DNA of 17,225 nucleotides from Ruminococcus sp. UBA3280 (GCA_002362175.1 DETU01000035.1:497-17721), one strand, 5' to 3'; numbered from the stretch's first letter, positions 7,139 to 14,893 are shown. Numbers and translations: made by a program. The notes: a model not told the origin generated them from the letters alone.

Positions 7139-8155
7139 ATGTTTACAAAAGATATTGGTATAGATTTAGGTACCGCAAATACACTTGTTTATTTAAGGGG
7201 AAAAGGGATAATAATAAGAGAGCCGTCTGTTGTTGCAGTAAACACAAGAACTGACAAATGTCGTTATGTCGGAAAAGAGGCAAAAGAAATTATCGGAAGA
7301 ACTCCGGGGTCTATAGTTGCCGTAAGACCACTGAAAGACGGCGTTATTGCAGATTTTGACATAGCAACAACAATGTTGCAGGAATTTATAAAAAAAGCCC
7401 TGAAAGGAACGGTTTTCACAAAAGCCAACGTTATAATATGTATACCTTCTGGAGTAACGGCGGTTGAAAGACGTGCCGTGCGTGAGGCGTGCAAAAAAGC
7501 GGGAGCAAACAATGTACTTATAATAGAAGAACCCATGGCGGCGGCTATCGGTGCGGGACTTCCTACAAACTCCCCTGCCGGAAGCATGATTGTTGATATA
7601 GGAGGAGGAACAAGTGAAGTTGCTGTTATATCACTCGGCGGAATAGTTGCCTCACGTTCAATAAGATGTGCCGGTGATGAGTTCGACAATGCTATTATAA
7701 ATTACATTAAAAAGAAGTACAATCTGCTTATAGGCGAACGGACAGCGGAAAATATAAAGCTTGAAATCGGTTCGGCTTTTCCGAATGAAAAAGAGTCCTC
7801 AATGGAAATAAAAGGACGTAACCTGCTCAACGGACTGCCTGAAAATATAGTTGTCAATTCGGCTGAAATACGTGATGCTCTTGTTGAACCTCTTTCAAGA
7901 GTAATAGACGCTATAAAATCGGCTTTGGAAGAAACTCCGCCTGAACTGTCCGCCGATATTATCGACAACGGAATAACTCTCTCGGGAGGAAGTGCCTTGC
8001 TCAGAGGTCTTGACCGTCTTATAAACCGTGAAACAGGTATGCCCGTATATATAGCGGAATATCCGCTTGACTGCGTTGCAGAGGGTACGGGAAAAATTCT
8101 TGAACACATCAGCGACTATCAGGACGCTCTTACAGAAAACGTCAGATATTATTAA
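7139..8155 (+). CDS. mreB: Rod shape-determining protein MreB (actin-like)
   Basis: A 338-residue bacterial actin that forms membrane-bound filaments and guides the elongasome. Nucleotide-binding motifs are clear: phosphate 1 DIGIDLGTANTLVY (residues 5-18), IICIPSGVTAVERRAV (99-114), IIEEPMAAAIGAGL (128-141), phosphate 2 VDIGGGTSEVAV (152-163) and the adenosine loop LSGGSALLRGL (281-291). The N terminus MFTKDIGIDL is the usual start, supported by AAGGAG at 7127-7132. The length is normal. It is the first gene of the mreBCD-PBP2 operon, so MreB rather than Mbl is the natural name, though the paralogs are hard to separate from sequence alone. The mreC ribosome binding site overlaps its stop codon. 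Confidence 0.96.
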   Translation: MFTKDIGIDLGTANTLVYLRGKGIIIREPSVVAVNTRTDKCRYVGKEAKEIIGRTPGSIVAVRPLKDGVIADFDIATTMLQEFIKKALKGTVFTKANVIICIPSGVTAVERRAVREACKKAGANNVLIIEEPMAAAIGAGLPTNSPAGSMIVDIGGGTSEVAVISLGGIVASRSIRCAGDEFDNAIINYIKKKYNLLIGERTAENIKLEIGSAFPNEKESSMEIKGRNLLNGLPENIVVNSAEIRDALVEPLSRVIDAIKSALEETPPELSADIIDNGITLSGGSALLRGLDRLINRETGMPVYIAEYPLDCVAEGTGKILEHISDYQDALTENVRYY

Positions 8156-8167
8156 GGAGGCGTTTTC

Positions 8168-9025
8168 ATGCGTGATTTTTTTAAAAGCAAAAGGTTTAAG
8201 ATTCTGCTTGCCTTTATTGCCTTTCTTATCGGAATAATGGTGTATTCCGTCACAAAAGGCGGATATTCCATATCGGGAGAATCGTTCATAAATACAATAT
8301 CAAAACCTTTCCGTACGGTTTCCAACAGCATAAGCGTGAAAATAGAAACTTCATTTGACAAACTTTCAAGAGCGGAAGAAATATATGACGAAAATCAAAG
8401 TCTTAAAAAACAGGTTGCAGACCTGAACGAACAGCTTAACGAATATGAAGCACTAAAGTCAGAATGTGAAGAACTGAGAAAATTAGTCGGAATAAAGGAA
8501 GCACACCCCGATTATTCAACATCACGTTTCTGTAAAGTTATAGGGTATACCGCAAACGACCCTTTCAGGTCATTTACGATAAATGTCGGTTCTGCTGACG
8601 GAATAGAACCTTATCTTCCCGTTGCAACAGCAGAAGGACTTGTAGGAATAACAATTGAAGTTTCAGAACACCTTTCAACTGTAAGGACTATTCTTTCCCC
8701 AGACCTCTCAATAGCCGTAAAATGTTCATCTTCGGGCGACGATACGGGAATTATAGAAGGTACTGTAACATCGGCTGAAAACGGCATGACAAAACTTATA
8801 CACCTCCGTACAGACAATACACTGAAAAAAAATGACCTCATGATTACCGACGGTACAAGCGGATTATTCCCTAAAGGATATTCTGTCGGAAAAGTAAAAA
8901 GCGTTGATATGGATTCAAACGGTCTTTCTGCATATGCGGAAATAGAACCGTGTGCCGATATAAAAAATCTCACTTCCGTTTTTGTTATAACTGATTTTAC
9001 AGGCAAAAGGGAGGTTTCCGAATGA
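8168..9025 (+). CDS. mreC: Rod shape-determining protein MreC
   Basis: A 285-residue bitopic protein that links MreB and MreD in the membrane to PBP2 outside. It has a short basic N terminus (RDFFKSKRFK), one transmembrane helix at about residues 11-28, a coiled coil at about 66-107 (EIYDENQSLKKQV, LNEQLNEYEAL, ECEELRKLVGI) and the two-barrel extracytoplasmic domain with the family stretch FTINVGSADGIEPYLPVAT and GLVGITIEV. AAGGAGG at 8154-8160, overlapping the mreB stop, fixes the start. The TGA stop overlaps the mreD ATG by four bases (ATGA). Confidence 0.95.
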   Translation: MRDFFKSKRFKILLAFIAFLIGIMVYSVTKGGYSISGESFINTISKPFRTVSNSISVKIETSFDKLSRAEEIYDENQSLKKQVADLNEQLNEYEALKSECEELRKLVGIKEAHPDYSTSRFCKVIGYTANDPFRSFTINVGSADGIEPYLPVATAEGLVGITIEVSEHLSTVRTILSPDLSIAVKCSSSGDDTGIIEGTVTSAENGMTKLIHLRTDNTLKKNDLMITDGTSGLFPKGYSVGKVKSVDMDSNGLSAYAEIEPCADIKNLTSVFVITDFTGKREVSE

Positions 9026-9588
9026 GGCTTAAAACTACACGTGAACACCGTATTTTATATATCAAAACCGCAATGAGATGGATTATTTACTATCTTGTAA
9101 TATTTGCGGGATTTATAATTATGACTTCGGGGACATGGCGTAAACCCATTATACTTGTACCTGTCGCTCTTTGCATTGCCGTCACCAACAATCAATACGC
9201 TTCGGCTGTTACAGGTGCGGTATGCGGTTTTCTGATTGATATAAGCTGCGGAAAACTTTTCGGATATAACGCCGTTATCCTGACGGTATTCTGTATAGTT
9301 ATATCGCTTCTGTTTGAATTTTATCTCAGATACAAATTTGTAAGCTTTTTATTTATATCTGCCGTTGTTTCATACATACAGTGCCTGCTTGACTACAAAT
9401 TCTACTACGAAATATGGAACTACGAAAACACTGAACGCATATTCACCGAATATACTCTTAAAGTCTGGGCATATACGGTTATATCTTCGGTTTTCGTCTA
9501 TCTGCTGTTCAGAATGATAAATCATTTTCTGATGCCCAAAACTCATCTTACTATAGAGGAAACAATAAAATCGGGGGAACAGCGTTAA
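9022..9588 (+). CDS. mreD: Rod shape-determining protein MreD
   Basis: A 188-residue integral membrane protein with five to six predicted hydrophobic helices (about residues 19-37, 41-56, 60-75, 83-100, 104-121 and 146-165). Assignment rests on size, topology and position after mreC, plus the weak MreD-like stretch VTGAVCGFLIDISCGKLFGYNA, shown here in parts: GAVCGFLIDIS and KLFGYNA. MreD is the membrane partner of MreC in the elongasome. The start overlaps the mreC stop by four bases, and GGGAGG (9009-9014) precedes it. About 40 bases and a hairpin separate it from the PBP2 gene. Confidence 0.9.
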   Translation: MRLKTTREHRILYIKTAMRWIIYYLVIFAGFIIMTSGTWRKPIILVPVALCIAVTNNQYASAVTGAVCGFLIDISCGKLFGYNAVILTVFCIVISLLFEFYLRYKFVSFLFISAVVSYIQCLLDYKFYYEIWNYENTERIFTEYTLKVWAYTVISSVFVYLLFRMINHFLMPKTHLTIEETIKSGEQR

Positions 9589-9593
9589 CTATG

Positions 9594-9620
9594 AACCGCA
9601 CAGGCTATATGTGCGGTTTT
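9594..9620 (+). terminator. Hairpin between mreD and the PBP2 gene (possible attenuator)
   Basis: A perfect 9-bp stem, AACCGCACA (9594-9602) with TGTGCGGTT (9610-9618), has a 7-base loop and is followed by TTCT, part of a short T run (9617-9620). The T tract is short, so this is more likely a partial terminator, attenuator or RNA-stability hairpin than a full stop. It ends only about 5 bases before the PBP2 ribosome binding site. Confidence 0.6.
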
Positions 9621-9624
9621 CTAT

Positions 9625-9631
9625 AAAGGAG
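9625..9631 (+). promoter_or_regulatory. Ribosome binding site of the PBP2 gene, overlapping its apparent GTG start
   Basis: AAAGGAG (9625-9631) is a strong Shine-Dalgarno sequence, but its last G is the first base of the only canonical start codon in frame (GTG, 9631). Normal spacing would point to about 9636-9641, where the frame has only the rare starts ATT (9634) and ATA (9640). The true first residue is therefore uncertain by a few codons. Confidence 0.55.
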
Positions 9632-11790
9632 TGATTTGTATAAAGACTTTATCAGATACCATCAAATCAATAGTTGTTGTTGGTGTTGTTGTCATGTCCG
9701 TTGCCACAAGTGCCACACGGCTTATGAAAATACAGGTAGTAGGTGGTGACACTGTAAGTCAGACAGAATCAGACAGCAATACTCTTGTTTACACAAAAGA
9801 AGTAAAAGCAACACGTGGAGAAATTATTGATTTCAATGACAATTTAATTGTAACAAACGACAAGCGGAGTGATATTGTACTGCAAAAGGCTTTTTTCCCC
9901 GAAGATTTAAGCAAGGGAAATGAAGTTCTGATAAACGTATATATGTCTTTACTGAAACACAGCTGTAAATTCAGGGAAAGTCTGCCGATAACAATGACCG
10001 AACCATATGAATTTACAACAGATGATGTTTCAGACGTTGTTGAAAAACTTCACCTGAATGTCTATGCCACAGCCGAAAACTGCATTGACAAACTTATTTC
10101 CGACTATGAAATAGCAGATACCTACACCGAAAGGGAAAAACGTATAATAGCAGGTATCCGCTATGAAATGCTGGAAAAGGAATTTTCCTACAGCAATGAC
10201 CTTGTACTTGCCGAAAACGTCGATTCACAGACAATCACGGAAATAAAAGAACTCGGAAACTTCTACAAAGGAGTTGAAGCGGTTGAAGTTTCAGAAAGAC
10301 GTATAGCAAGGGGCGATATACTTCCACATGAAATAGGTACGGTTGGTCCTATTTATGCAGACGAATACGACGAACTCAAAACAAAAGGATATGCCCTTAA
10401 CGATACTCTCGGCAAAAGCGGAATTGAGAGTGCAATGGAAACCGAACTGAGAGGTCAGAACGGTCTTGAAGAAATATCTGTTTCAGACGGTGCTGTATCA
10501 GGCGTTAAAACAATAAATGAAACCAATTCGGGCAGTACCGTAAAACTTACGGTAGACGGTGCTTATCAGCTTAAATTACAGGGAATACTTGATAATTTTC
10601 TTAATGATTATCTTAGGAAAAACTGGAATCACGGCAACGCAAACAAAGGAGCTATTGTAGTACTTGACGCAAAAACAGGTGCGGTAAAAGGTATGGCTAC
10701 CGCCCCCACCTATAATCTTAAAGACTATGCAACCGACTATGAAGAACTTCTTAGCGACGAGGATTCCCCTCTCCTTAACCGCTGTACCTATGGTTTGTAT
10801 CGACCCGGTTCAACTTTCAAAACAGTTACCGCCACAGCAGGTCTCAATGAGGGAATAGTAACACCATATACTACCTTTTACTGCGGACATTACTATAATT
10901 TCCACGGTTCAACATTCTCGTGTACAGGTACTCACGGAAATATTTCAGTCCGTCCTGCAATAAAGGTTTCGTGCAACTGCTATTTCTATGAACTTTCAAG
11001 CCGTCTCGGAATCGACAATATAACAAAATATTCACAACTTTACGGTCTTGGTTCACATACAGGTATTGAAACTGGCGACGCTGAAGGCTATCTCTGTAAT
11101 CCCGAAACTTTTGCAGAGCGTGGATTACCTTGGTATGTAGGTTTTGTAATTCAGGCAGGTATAGGAAACTACGACTGCGGTATGACACCACTGCAAATGG
11201 CTGTTGTTGCAAGTACAATTGCAAATAAAGGTGTACGCTACAAACCGTATCTTGTTGACAGTCTCTATAAATACGGTACTGACGAAGTTATATACAAGAC
11301 ACAGCCGACTGTTGCCGAAAAAATCGAACTTAACGACGAAAGTCTTTACGACTACATTACAGGCGGTATGATTGACGCTTCAAGAAACGTCCCTGTATAC
11401 AAATATTCGCTTTCCAATCTCGGCTTTGATGTTGCGATAAAGACAGGTACTCCGCAGACTGACCAGAACAATTTAAATAAACAAAACTCGTTCTTTATCG
11501 GATTCGCCCCCGCAGACGACCCTGAAATTGCTTTTGCAGGCGTTATTGAGGGTGGTGAATATTCAAAATATATGATTCGTGATATTATTCTTGAATATCA
11601 GAAGTGTTATGGTCTCAACGGAGTTGAACCTACTGCCGTTATGCCGAATGAGGACGGTGAAGTTCCCGAAACAACAGGCACTGGTACGGGAACTGGTACA
11701 GCTACAGGCACAGGAACTAATACAGGTACTTCCGTATCGTCATACGGCACTTCAACGGCTTCACAGACCACAACGACATCATTACGCTGA
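9631..11790 (+). CDS. Penicillin-binding protein 2, class B transpeptidase of the elongasome
   Basis: A protein of about 719 residues that crosslinks peptidoglycan during side-wall growth. One transmembrane helix lies at about residues 8-28. A dimerisation/pedestal domain follows (ATRGEIIDFNDNLI at 61-74, RRIARGDILPHEIGTVG). The transpeptidase domain has all three active-site motifs: S394-T-F-K397 in RPGSTFKT, S447-C-N449, and K604-T-G606. GMTPLQMAVVASTIANKG is the usual class B stretch before the last motif. Position after mreBCD supports the PBP2/MrdA role, with SEDS partner RodA not in the window. The last 40 residues are an unusual Thr/Gly/Ser tail of TGTG repeats. The start codon is uncertain (GTG or a rare codon just after it). 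Upstream in-frame TGA at 9592 excludes a longer protein. Confidence 0.93.
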   Translation: MICIKTLSDTIKSIVVVGVVVMSVATSATRLMKIQVVGGDTVSQTESDSNTLVYTKEVKATRGEIIDFNDNLIVTNDKRSDIVLQKAFFPEDLSKGNEVLINVYMSLLKHSCKFRESLPITMTEPYEFTTDDVSDVVEKLHLNVYATAENCIDKLISDYEIADTYTEREKRIIAGIRYEMLEKEFSYSNDLVLAENVDSQTITEIKELGNFYKGVEAVEVSERRIARGDILPHEIGTVGPIYADEYDELKTKGYALNDTLGKSGIESAMETELRGQNGLEEISVSDGAVSGVKTINETNSGSTVKLTVDGAYQLKLQGILDNFLNDYLRKNWNHGNANKGAIVVLDAKTGAVKGMATAPTYNLKDYATDYEELLSDEDSPLLNRCTYGLYRPGSTFKTVTATAGLNEGIVTPYTTFYCGHYYNFHGSTFSCTGTHGNISVRPAIKVSCNCYFYELSSRLGIDNITKYSQLYGLGSHTGIETGDAEGYLCNPETFAERGLPWYVGFVIQAGIGNYDCGMTPLQMAVVASTIANKGVRYKPYLVDSLYKYGTDEVIYKTQPTVAEKIELNDESLYDYITGGMIDASRNVPVYKYSLSNLGFDVAIKTGTPQTDQNNLNKQNSFFIGFAPADDPEIAFAGVIEGGEYSKYMIRDIILEYQKCYGLNGVEPTAVMPNEDGEVPETTGTGTGTGTATGTGTNTGTSVSSYGTSTASQTTTTSLR
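11674..11730 (+). repeat. Short tandem repeat coding for the Thr-Gly tail of PBP2
   Basis: Degenerate six-base units of the type ACAGGN/ACTGGN recur about nine times and code for alternating Thr and Gly (TGTGTGTGTATGTGTNTGT). Third positions vary, so the DNA repeat is imperfect. Such tracts can still change length by slippage or recombination. Confidence 0.7.
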
Positions 11791-11795
11791 AATAT

Positions 11796-11824
11796 AAAAA
11801 TCCCCTCTTTTTTCAGAGGGGATT
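11796..11824 (-). terminator. Terminator of the VanZ gene, shared hairpin at the PBP2 end
   Basis: A 10-bp stem, AATCCCCTCT (11799-11808) with AGAGGGGATT (11815-11824), has a 6-base loop. On the - strand it is followed by a T-rich stretch (TTTTTATATT when the stem end is included), which fits an intrinsic terminator. The stop codon of the VanZ gene (11815-11813) lies at the loop. On the + strand it sits 8 bases after the PBP2 stop and may also end the mre operon, but lacks a T tract there. Confidence 0.82.
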
Positions 11825-12295
11825 AGAAAAAAATCTATGTTTAAAATGACTATAAACACGGAATACTAAAATAGAAATAAGTATCCCTGTTAAAACTCCG
11901 CCTGTATCTATAATTACATCAGTAAACCTACATTCACGTCCTTTGACAAAATACTGATGAAATTCATCGGAGCAGGCATAAACAAATCCGAAAACCAAAG
12001 TTATCAGTGTCCCACGACTAAGAAACTTACCTGAACCGACAGACAGCGACAAAAGAATACCAAGCACCGTATAAACAGAATAATGTGCGAGTTTTCTTAT
12101 TATATGTTCAGTCTGAAGAAAAAGATGTTTCTTTTCACTCAAAGACATATCATCATAATTATCTGCAAAAAATTTTACTATAAATTCTGTAATACTCCTG
12201 CTCCTGTGTGAAGATTCCGAAGAATTTTCCATAGAAAAGCAGAAAATCAGAACCATAATTACTACAGATAAAATTATAAATATTTTTCTTTTCAT
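11813..12295 (-). CDS. VanZ-family membrane protein
   Basis: A 160-residue integral membrane protein with an N-terminal helix (residues 4-21) and three further hydrophobic segments (about 73-87, 95-108 and 128-147). Family motifs are R67-K-L-A-H-Y near the second helix and D110-E-F-H-Q-Y with R120 and D126-V-I-I-D-T-G-G, corresponding to the VanZ pattern DExHQ...R...D.xxNxxG. VanZ itself raises teicoplanin resistance in enterococci. Chromosomal homologs are common in Firmicutes and mostly uncharacterised, so no resistance role is claimed. The ATG at 12295 begins MKRKIFIILSVV. A longer frame from 12361 would start upstream of the promoter's predicted start point and is rejected. The ribosome binding site is weak (AGAG about 7 bases upstream). 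The gene stands alone between its promoter and the shared terminator. Confidence 0.85.
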   Translation of the reverse strand: MKRKIFIILSVVIMVLIFCFSMENSSESSHRSRSITEFIVKFFADNYDDMSLSEKKHLFLQTEHIIRKLAHYSVYTVLGILLSLSVGSGKFLSRGTLITLVFGFVYACSDEFHQYFVKGRECRFTDVIIDTGGVLTGILISILVFRVYSHFKHRFFSNPL

Positions 12296-12328
12296 ATTTT
12301 CACTCTTTTCATTTTTCCTATAACAACT

Positions 12329-12357
12329 ATTATACAGTTTTTTACTGAATTTGTAAA
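12329..12357 (-). promoter_or_regulatory. Sigma-A promoter of the VanZ gene
   Basis: On the - strand, TTTACA (-35, 12357-12352) and a perfect TATAAT (-10, 12334-12329) are separated by 17 bases. The start point would be near 12322, leaving a leader of about 27 bases. Confidence 0.8.
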
Positions 12358-12411
12358 GCATAACACAAAAAATTCAAGATAATTTTTTCGTGAAAAAAAT
12401 TGAAAAATAAC

Positions 12412-12440
12412 TTGTATCTTGTCGCAGAAAATGCTATAAT
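12412..12440 (+). promoter_or_regulatory. Sigma-A promoter of the repeat-bearing membrane protein gene
   Basis: TTGTAT (-35, 12412-12417) and a perfect TATAAT (-10, 12435-12440) are 17 bases apart, with TG at 12432-12433 giving an extended -10. Transcription would start near 12447, about 55 bases before the ATG at 12502. It is divergent from the VanZ promoter. Confidence 0.83.
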
Positions 12441-12501
12441 ATAGTAAGTGACCTGCAATAGCACGGTTTTTAATATACTAACTCTTATTTTGGAGGCTGC
12501 A

Positions 12502-13707
12502 ATGAAAAAAATTTTATCAAATGTATGGACAAAAAGATGCGTTGCTTTGATAAGTGTATTTTATGCATATCTTGTCTGCCGTATCTGTTACTTTTCTATT
12601 TTCTACGATATACATATAATGTCACGTGTATCGCTTTGCCTGTTGACTACAGGTGTTTCAATCATTGCACTTGTTGCAATGCTTTACTCAAGAAAACAGA
12701 TTCTGACACGTATCGCAAGCTTTATTATCCTTCCGGCAATGTTACCGGTCGTCATACTTTATTTCGGTGAATGGGGGCTTATAGCTCCAATCATGATTAC
12801 AGGTGTGATTATACTTCTGTTTTCGGGTGCGGGTGAAGGTGCAAAAACTGCTTTAGGTACAATTACAATGCTTCTCTATATATTCGGTGCATTGGGATAT
12901 TTTCTGTTCACTTCGTTTTTTGTCGCTACCGCAAAGGAAACAATTATTGCATCAGGCGTGTCACCTTCGGGAAAATACCGTTATTCCGTCGTAAATACGG
13001 AGGACAGTTCAAACGGAAGTACCGCCGTTTACGTTGAACCAAACTATGCAGACGAATATTTATTCAGTCAGGAAAAACCGCTTGCAATCTTCACACTAAA
13101 AAATCTTGAAAGAGCCGTTTATGTTGAAAGACCCATATGTGAAAATATTGATGTTCAGTGGGAAACACAGTCACGTGGAGATATAACAACCGAACTCAAC
13201 AAGCTTTCCGATAAAATCACATTCTCCCTTTCAGACAGTGAACTTGAAAAATTAGGATATACATTTGACGAAAAACTCAATCTTTCAATGAGTGACGTTT
13301 ATGCAGAAGATAAGTTTGCTATTGGCAAAACCGCACACGACGTTGACCCGCTTCCCCTTGACGAACTTGATGAAGAACAGCTTGCACATTTCGGAATAGG
13401 CAGGGACGGCAAGAGATATTATGTACTCAGCCCCGATGCCGAACTTCTCGCAGACCATGAAGATATTACGGGAAATCTTTATTTCAGTGACCTCACCGAC
13501 AAGGAAATGAGTCAGTTTTTCGTTGAAAAAAATCATTCCGTATATCTCAATACCCTAGATGACAGTCAGCTTGCCGAACTCGGAGTATCAGAAGAAGGCG
13601 ACATCATGACTTTCAACGGAAAGGTATGTTTCCGTTTCTATGTTGCCGAACTCGGTGATTACTATGATGTAAATTCGAGAAAACTTTCAGTTGACCTTCT
13701 CACATGA
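12502..13707 (+). CDS. Unrecognised polytopic membrane protein with a repeat-bearing soluble domain
   Basis: I do not recognise the family. The 401-residue protein has about five hydrophobic helices in its first 145 residues (roughly 12-33, 43-62, 68-88, 93-109, 118-141), then a soluble region of 255 residues. The start of that region, SPSGKYRYSVVNTEDSSNGSTAVYVEP, seen as ASGVSPSGKYRYSVV and STAVYVEPN, resembles the strands of a small beta domain. Residues 243-371 hold four copies of a motif near L-[STD]-[DE]-x-[EQ]-[LM]-x-x-[LF]-[GF]-[VIY], beginning at L243, L289, L331 and L352. GGAGG at 12492-12496 fixes the start at 12502, and an in-frame GTG at 12448 lies at the predicted transcription start and is rejected. 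The gene has its own promoter and terminator. Function is unknown. Confidence 0.85.
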   Translation: MKKILSNVWTKRCVALISVFYAYLVCRICYFSIFYDIHIMSRVSLCLLTTGVSIIALVAMLYSRKQILTRIASFIILPAMLPVVILYFGEWGLIAPIMITGVIILLFSGAGEGAKTALGTITMLLYIFGALGYFLFTSFFVATAKETIIASGVSPSGKYRYSVVNTEDSSNGSTAVYVEPNYADEYLFSQEKPLAIFTLKNLERAVYVERPICENIDVQWETQSRGDITTELNKLSDKITFSLSDSELEKLGYTFDEKLNLSMSDVYAEDKFAIGKTAHDVDPLPLDELDEEQLAHFGIGRDGKRYYVLSPDAELLADHEDITGNLYFSDLTDKEMSQFFVEKNHSVYLNTLDDSQLAELGVSEEGDIMTFNGKVCFRFYVAELGDYYDVNSRKLSVDLLT

Positions 13708-13712
13708 TTTTC

Positions 13713-13746
13713 AGGACGTTCAGATAAATTTCTGAACGTCCTTTTT
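13713..13746 (+). terminator. Rho-independent terminator of the 12502-13707 gene
   Basis: An 11-bp perfect stem, AGGACGTTCAG (13713-13723) with CTGAACGTCCT (13732-13742), has an 8-base loop and is followed by TTTT on the + strand. The T tract overlaps the stop codon of the convergent lipoprotein gene (13747-13745). The hairpin could also slow transcription from the opposite side, but no T tract follows there. Confidence 0.88.
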
Positions 13747-14893
13747 AATAATACAAAGCATATCCGACAGCAGATGATGAGTTGACAAGCTCAATCTGCT
13801 GTTTTATTATATCGGGATTTTCAATCCATTCCTGTTCCCCTGCAACTCCTGCCCACTTGTCCTCCTGTCCGAGTTTATACGCACCAAGTCCTATAATCAG
13901 CATAACGTTTTCGTCTGAAACAAGTGTTTCCCATTCCGACAGAGTAGGAATAAACGGACAGGTTTCGTTCTGAAATCCGAAATAAATCTGCGGAACAATA
14001 TAGTCACAGTATCCGCTTTCACTTCCCCATAACCTGACATCTGCATACTGAGTGTTATAATTTGCGTCTATATTCCCCTGCGGACTTATTCCGAAAAGTA
14101 TATTTTCATCATGTTTTTTTACTGTATCATAAATGGCTTTTACAAAACGTGTACAGTTTTCCGTCCGCCACTGTTCAAGACTGTCACTTCCGCTGTTTTC
14201 AAAAGCTATGCGGTCAAATTCGGGGTCTGTAGTCGGATAGAAGTAATCATCAATATGAATACCGTCAATATTATAATTATCTGTTATTTCGTCAACTGCA
14301 TCACAAATAAGCTGTACTGTTTCATCATAAGCAGGATTGAGATACCAACGGTCGTTTACAATTTCCACAAAATGACATTCAGGATTTTCCGCCCACTGTC
14401 TTACAATAAAATCTTCAGGCATATTCTTCATCTGTTCAACAGTCTGACACCGCAGAGGATTCAGCCATGCATGAACGGAAATCCCGAGAGAATGAGCTTC
14501 TTCGGTCATTATCGCCAATGGGTCATAATCGCCGTCAAGATACGTTCCCGACGGAAAAATATCAGACCTGTAATAAGCGTCACCGCATGGGTGAATATGC
14601 AGATAAACTGTATTTACGGACTCTTTCTGTGCTTCGGAAAACTTTTCACGCACAGCATTACGAAATTCGTCCTCTGTCTTTCCGTACATATATTCATCAA
14701 AATGCATATAAGGAAACCATATTCCGATTTGATTAATATAATTCAAAGGGATATATTCCGTATCGGAATCAATGTAAAGCTGTTCCATTTCCTGCACATA
14801 TGATGTGACTGATTCTTCTGTCCGTCCGTAATTTTCGGGAACAGCACATGAAGTGAACAAAACCATAATTACAGAAAGAAATATTTTTTTCAT
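13745..14893 (-). CDS. Lipoprotein with a GHL10/DUF187 glycoside-hydrolase-like domain (DigH relatives)
   Basis: A 382-residue exported lipoprotein. The signal peptide MKKIFLSVIMVLFTSC ends in a lipobox with lipidated Cys16, so the mature protein should be anchored to the outer face of the membrane. From about residue 53 to the end it has the glycosyl-hydrolase-like 10 barrel: IGIWFPY, VNTVYLHIHPCGDAYY, ISVHAWLNPLR (138-148), WYLNPA, the acidic motif NIDGIHIDDYFYP (208-220), FGISPQGN and DYIVPQIYFGFQ (297-308). E. coli DigH of this family cuts glycan strands that have lost their peptides. A similar role in wall turnover is an inference here. The gene is the last of three on this strand, and its ATG overlaps the preceding stop by four bases. 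AAAGAGGT about 5-12 bases upstream serves as ribosome binding site. Confidence 0.88.
   Translation of the reverse strand: MKKIFLSVIMVLFTSCAVPENYGRTEESVTSYVQEMEQLYIDSDTEYIPLNYINQIGIWFPYMHFDEYMYGKTEDEFRNAVREKFSEAQKESVNTVYLHIHPCGDAYYRSDIFPSGTYLDGDYDPLAIMTEEAHSLGISVHAWLNPLRCQTVEQMKNMPEDFIVRQWAENPECHFVEIVNDRWYLNPAYDETVQLICDAVDEITDNYNIDGIHIDDYFYPTTDPEFDRIAFENSGSDSLEQWRTENCTRFVKAIYDTVKKHDENILFGISPQGNIDANYNTQYADVRLWGSESGYCDYIVPQIYFGFQNETCPFIPTLSEWETLVSDENVMLIIGLGAYKLGQEDKWAGVAGEQEWIENPDIIKQQIELVNSSSAVGYALYY

Noticed and set aside
7111..7164. A 17-residue upstream ORF (MNMQKLRSKE...) overlapping the mreB start
   Set aside because: No Shine-Dalgarno sequence precedes it. It exists because the mreB ribosome binding site region happens to be open in that frame.
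7264..8109. Two long - strand open frames (141 and 135 codons) opposite mreB
   Set aside because: They are shadows of mreB codon usage with no ribosome binding sites or recognisable domains.
9591..9626. An ATG-started 11-codon ORF (MNRTGYMCGFL) between mreD and PBP2
   Set aside because: It is made of the hairpin sequence and has no good ribosome binding site, so the hairpin explains it better than a leader peptide.
11674..11730. CRISPR-like or satellite array
   Set aside because: The repeat is a degenerate hexamer inside the PBP2 reading frame coding for Thr-Gly. There are no spacers or fixed repeat length.
14111..14803. A 230-codon open frame on the + strand
   Set aside because: It lies fully antisense to the GHL10 lipoprotein gene, shows no domain, is Cys/His/Ile-rich as expected for an antisense reading, and has no ribosome binding site. 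The lipoprotein has a lipobox and clear family motifs.
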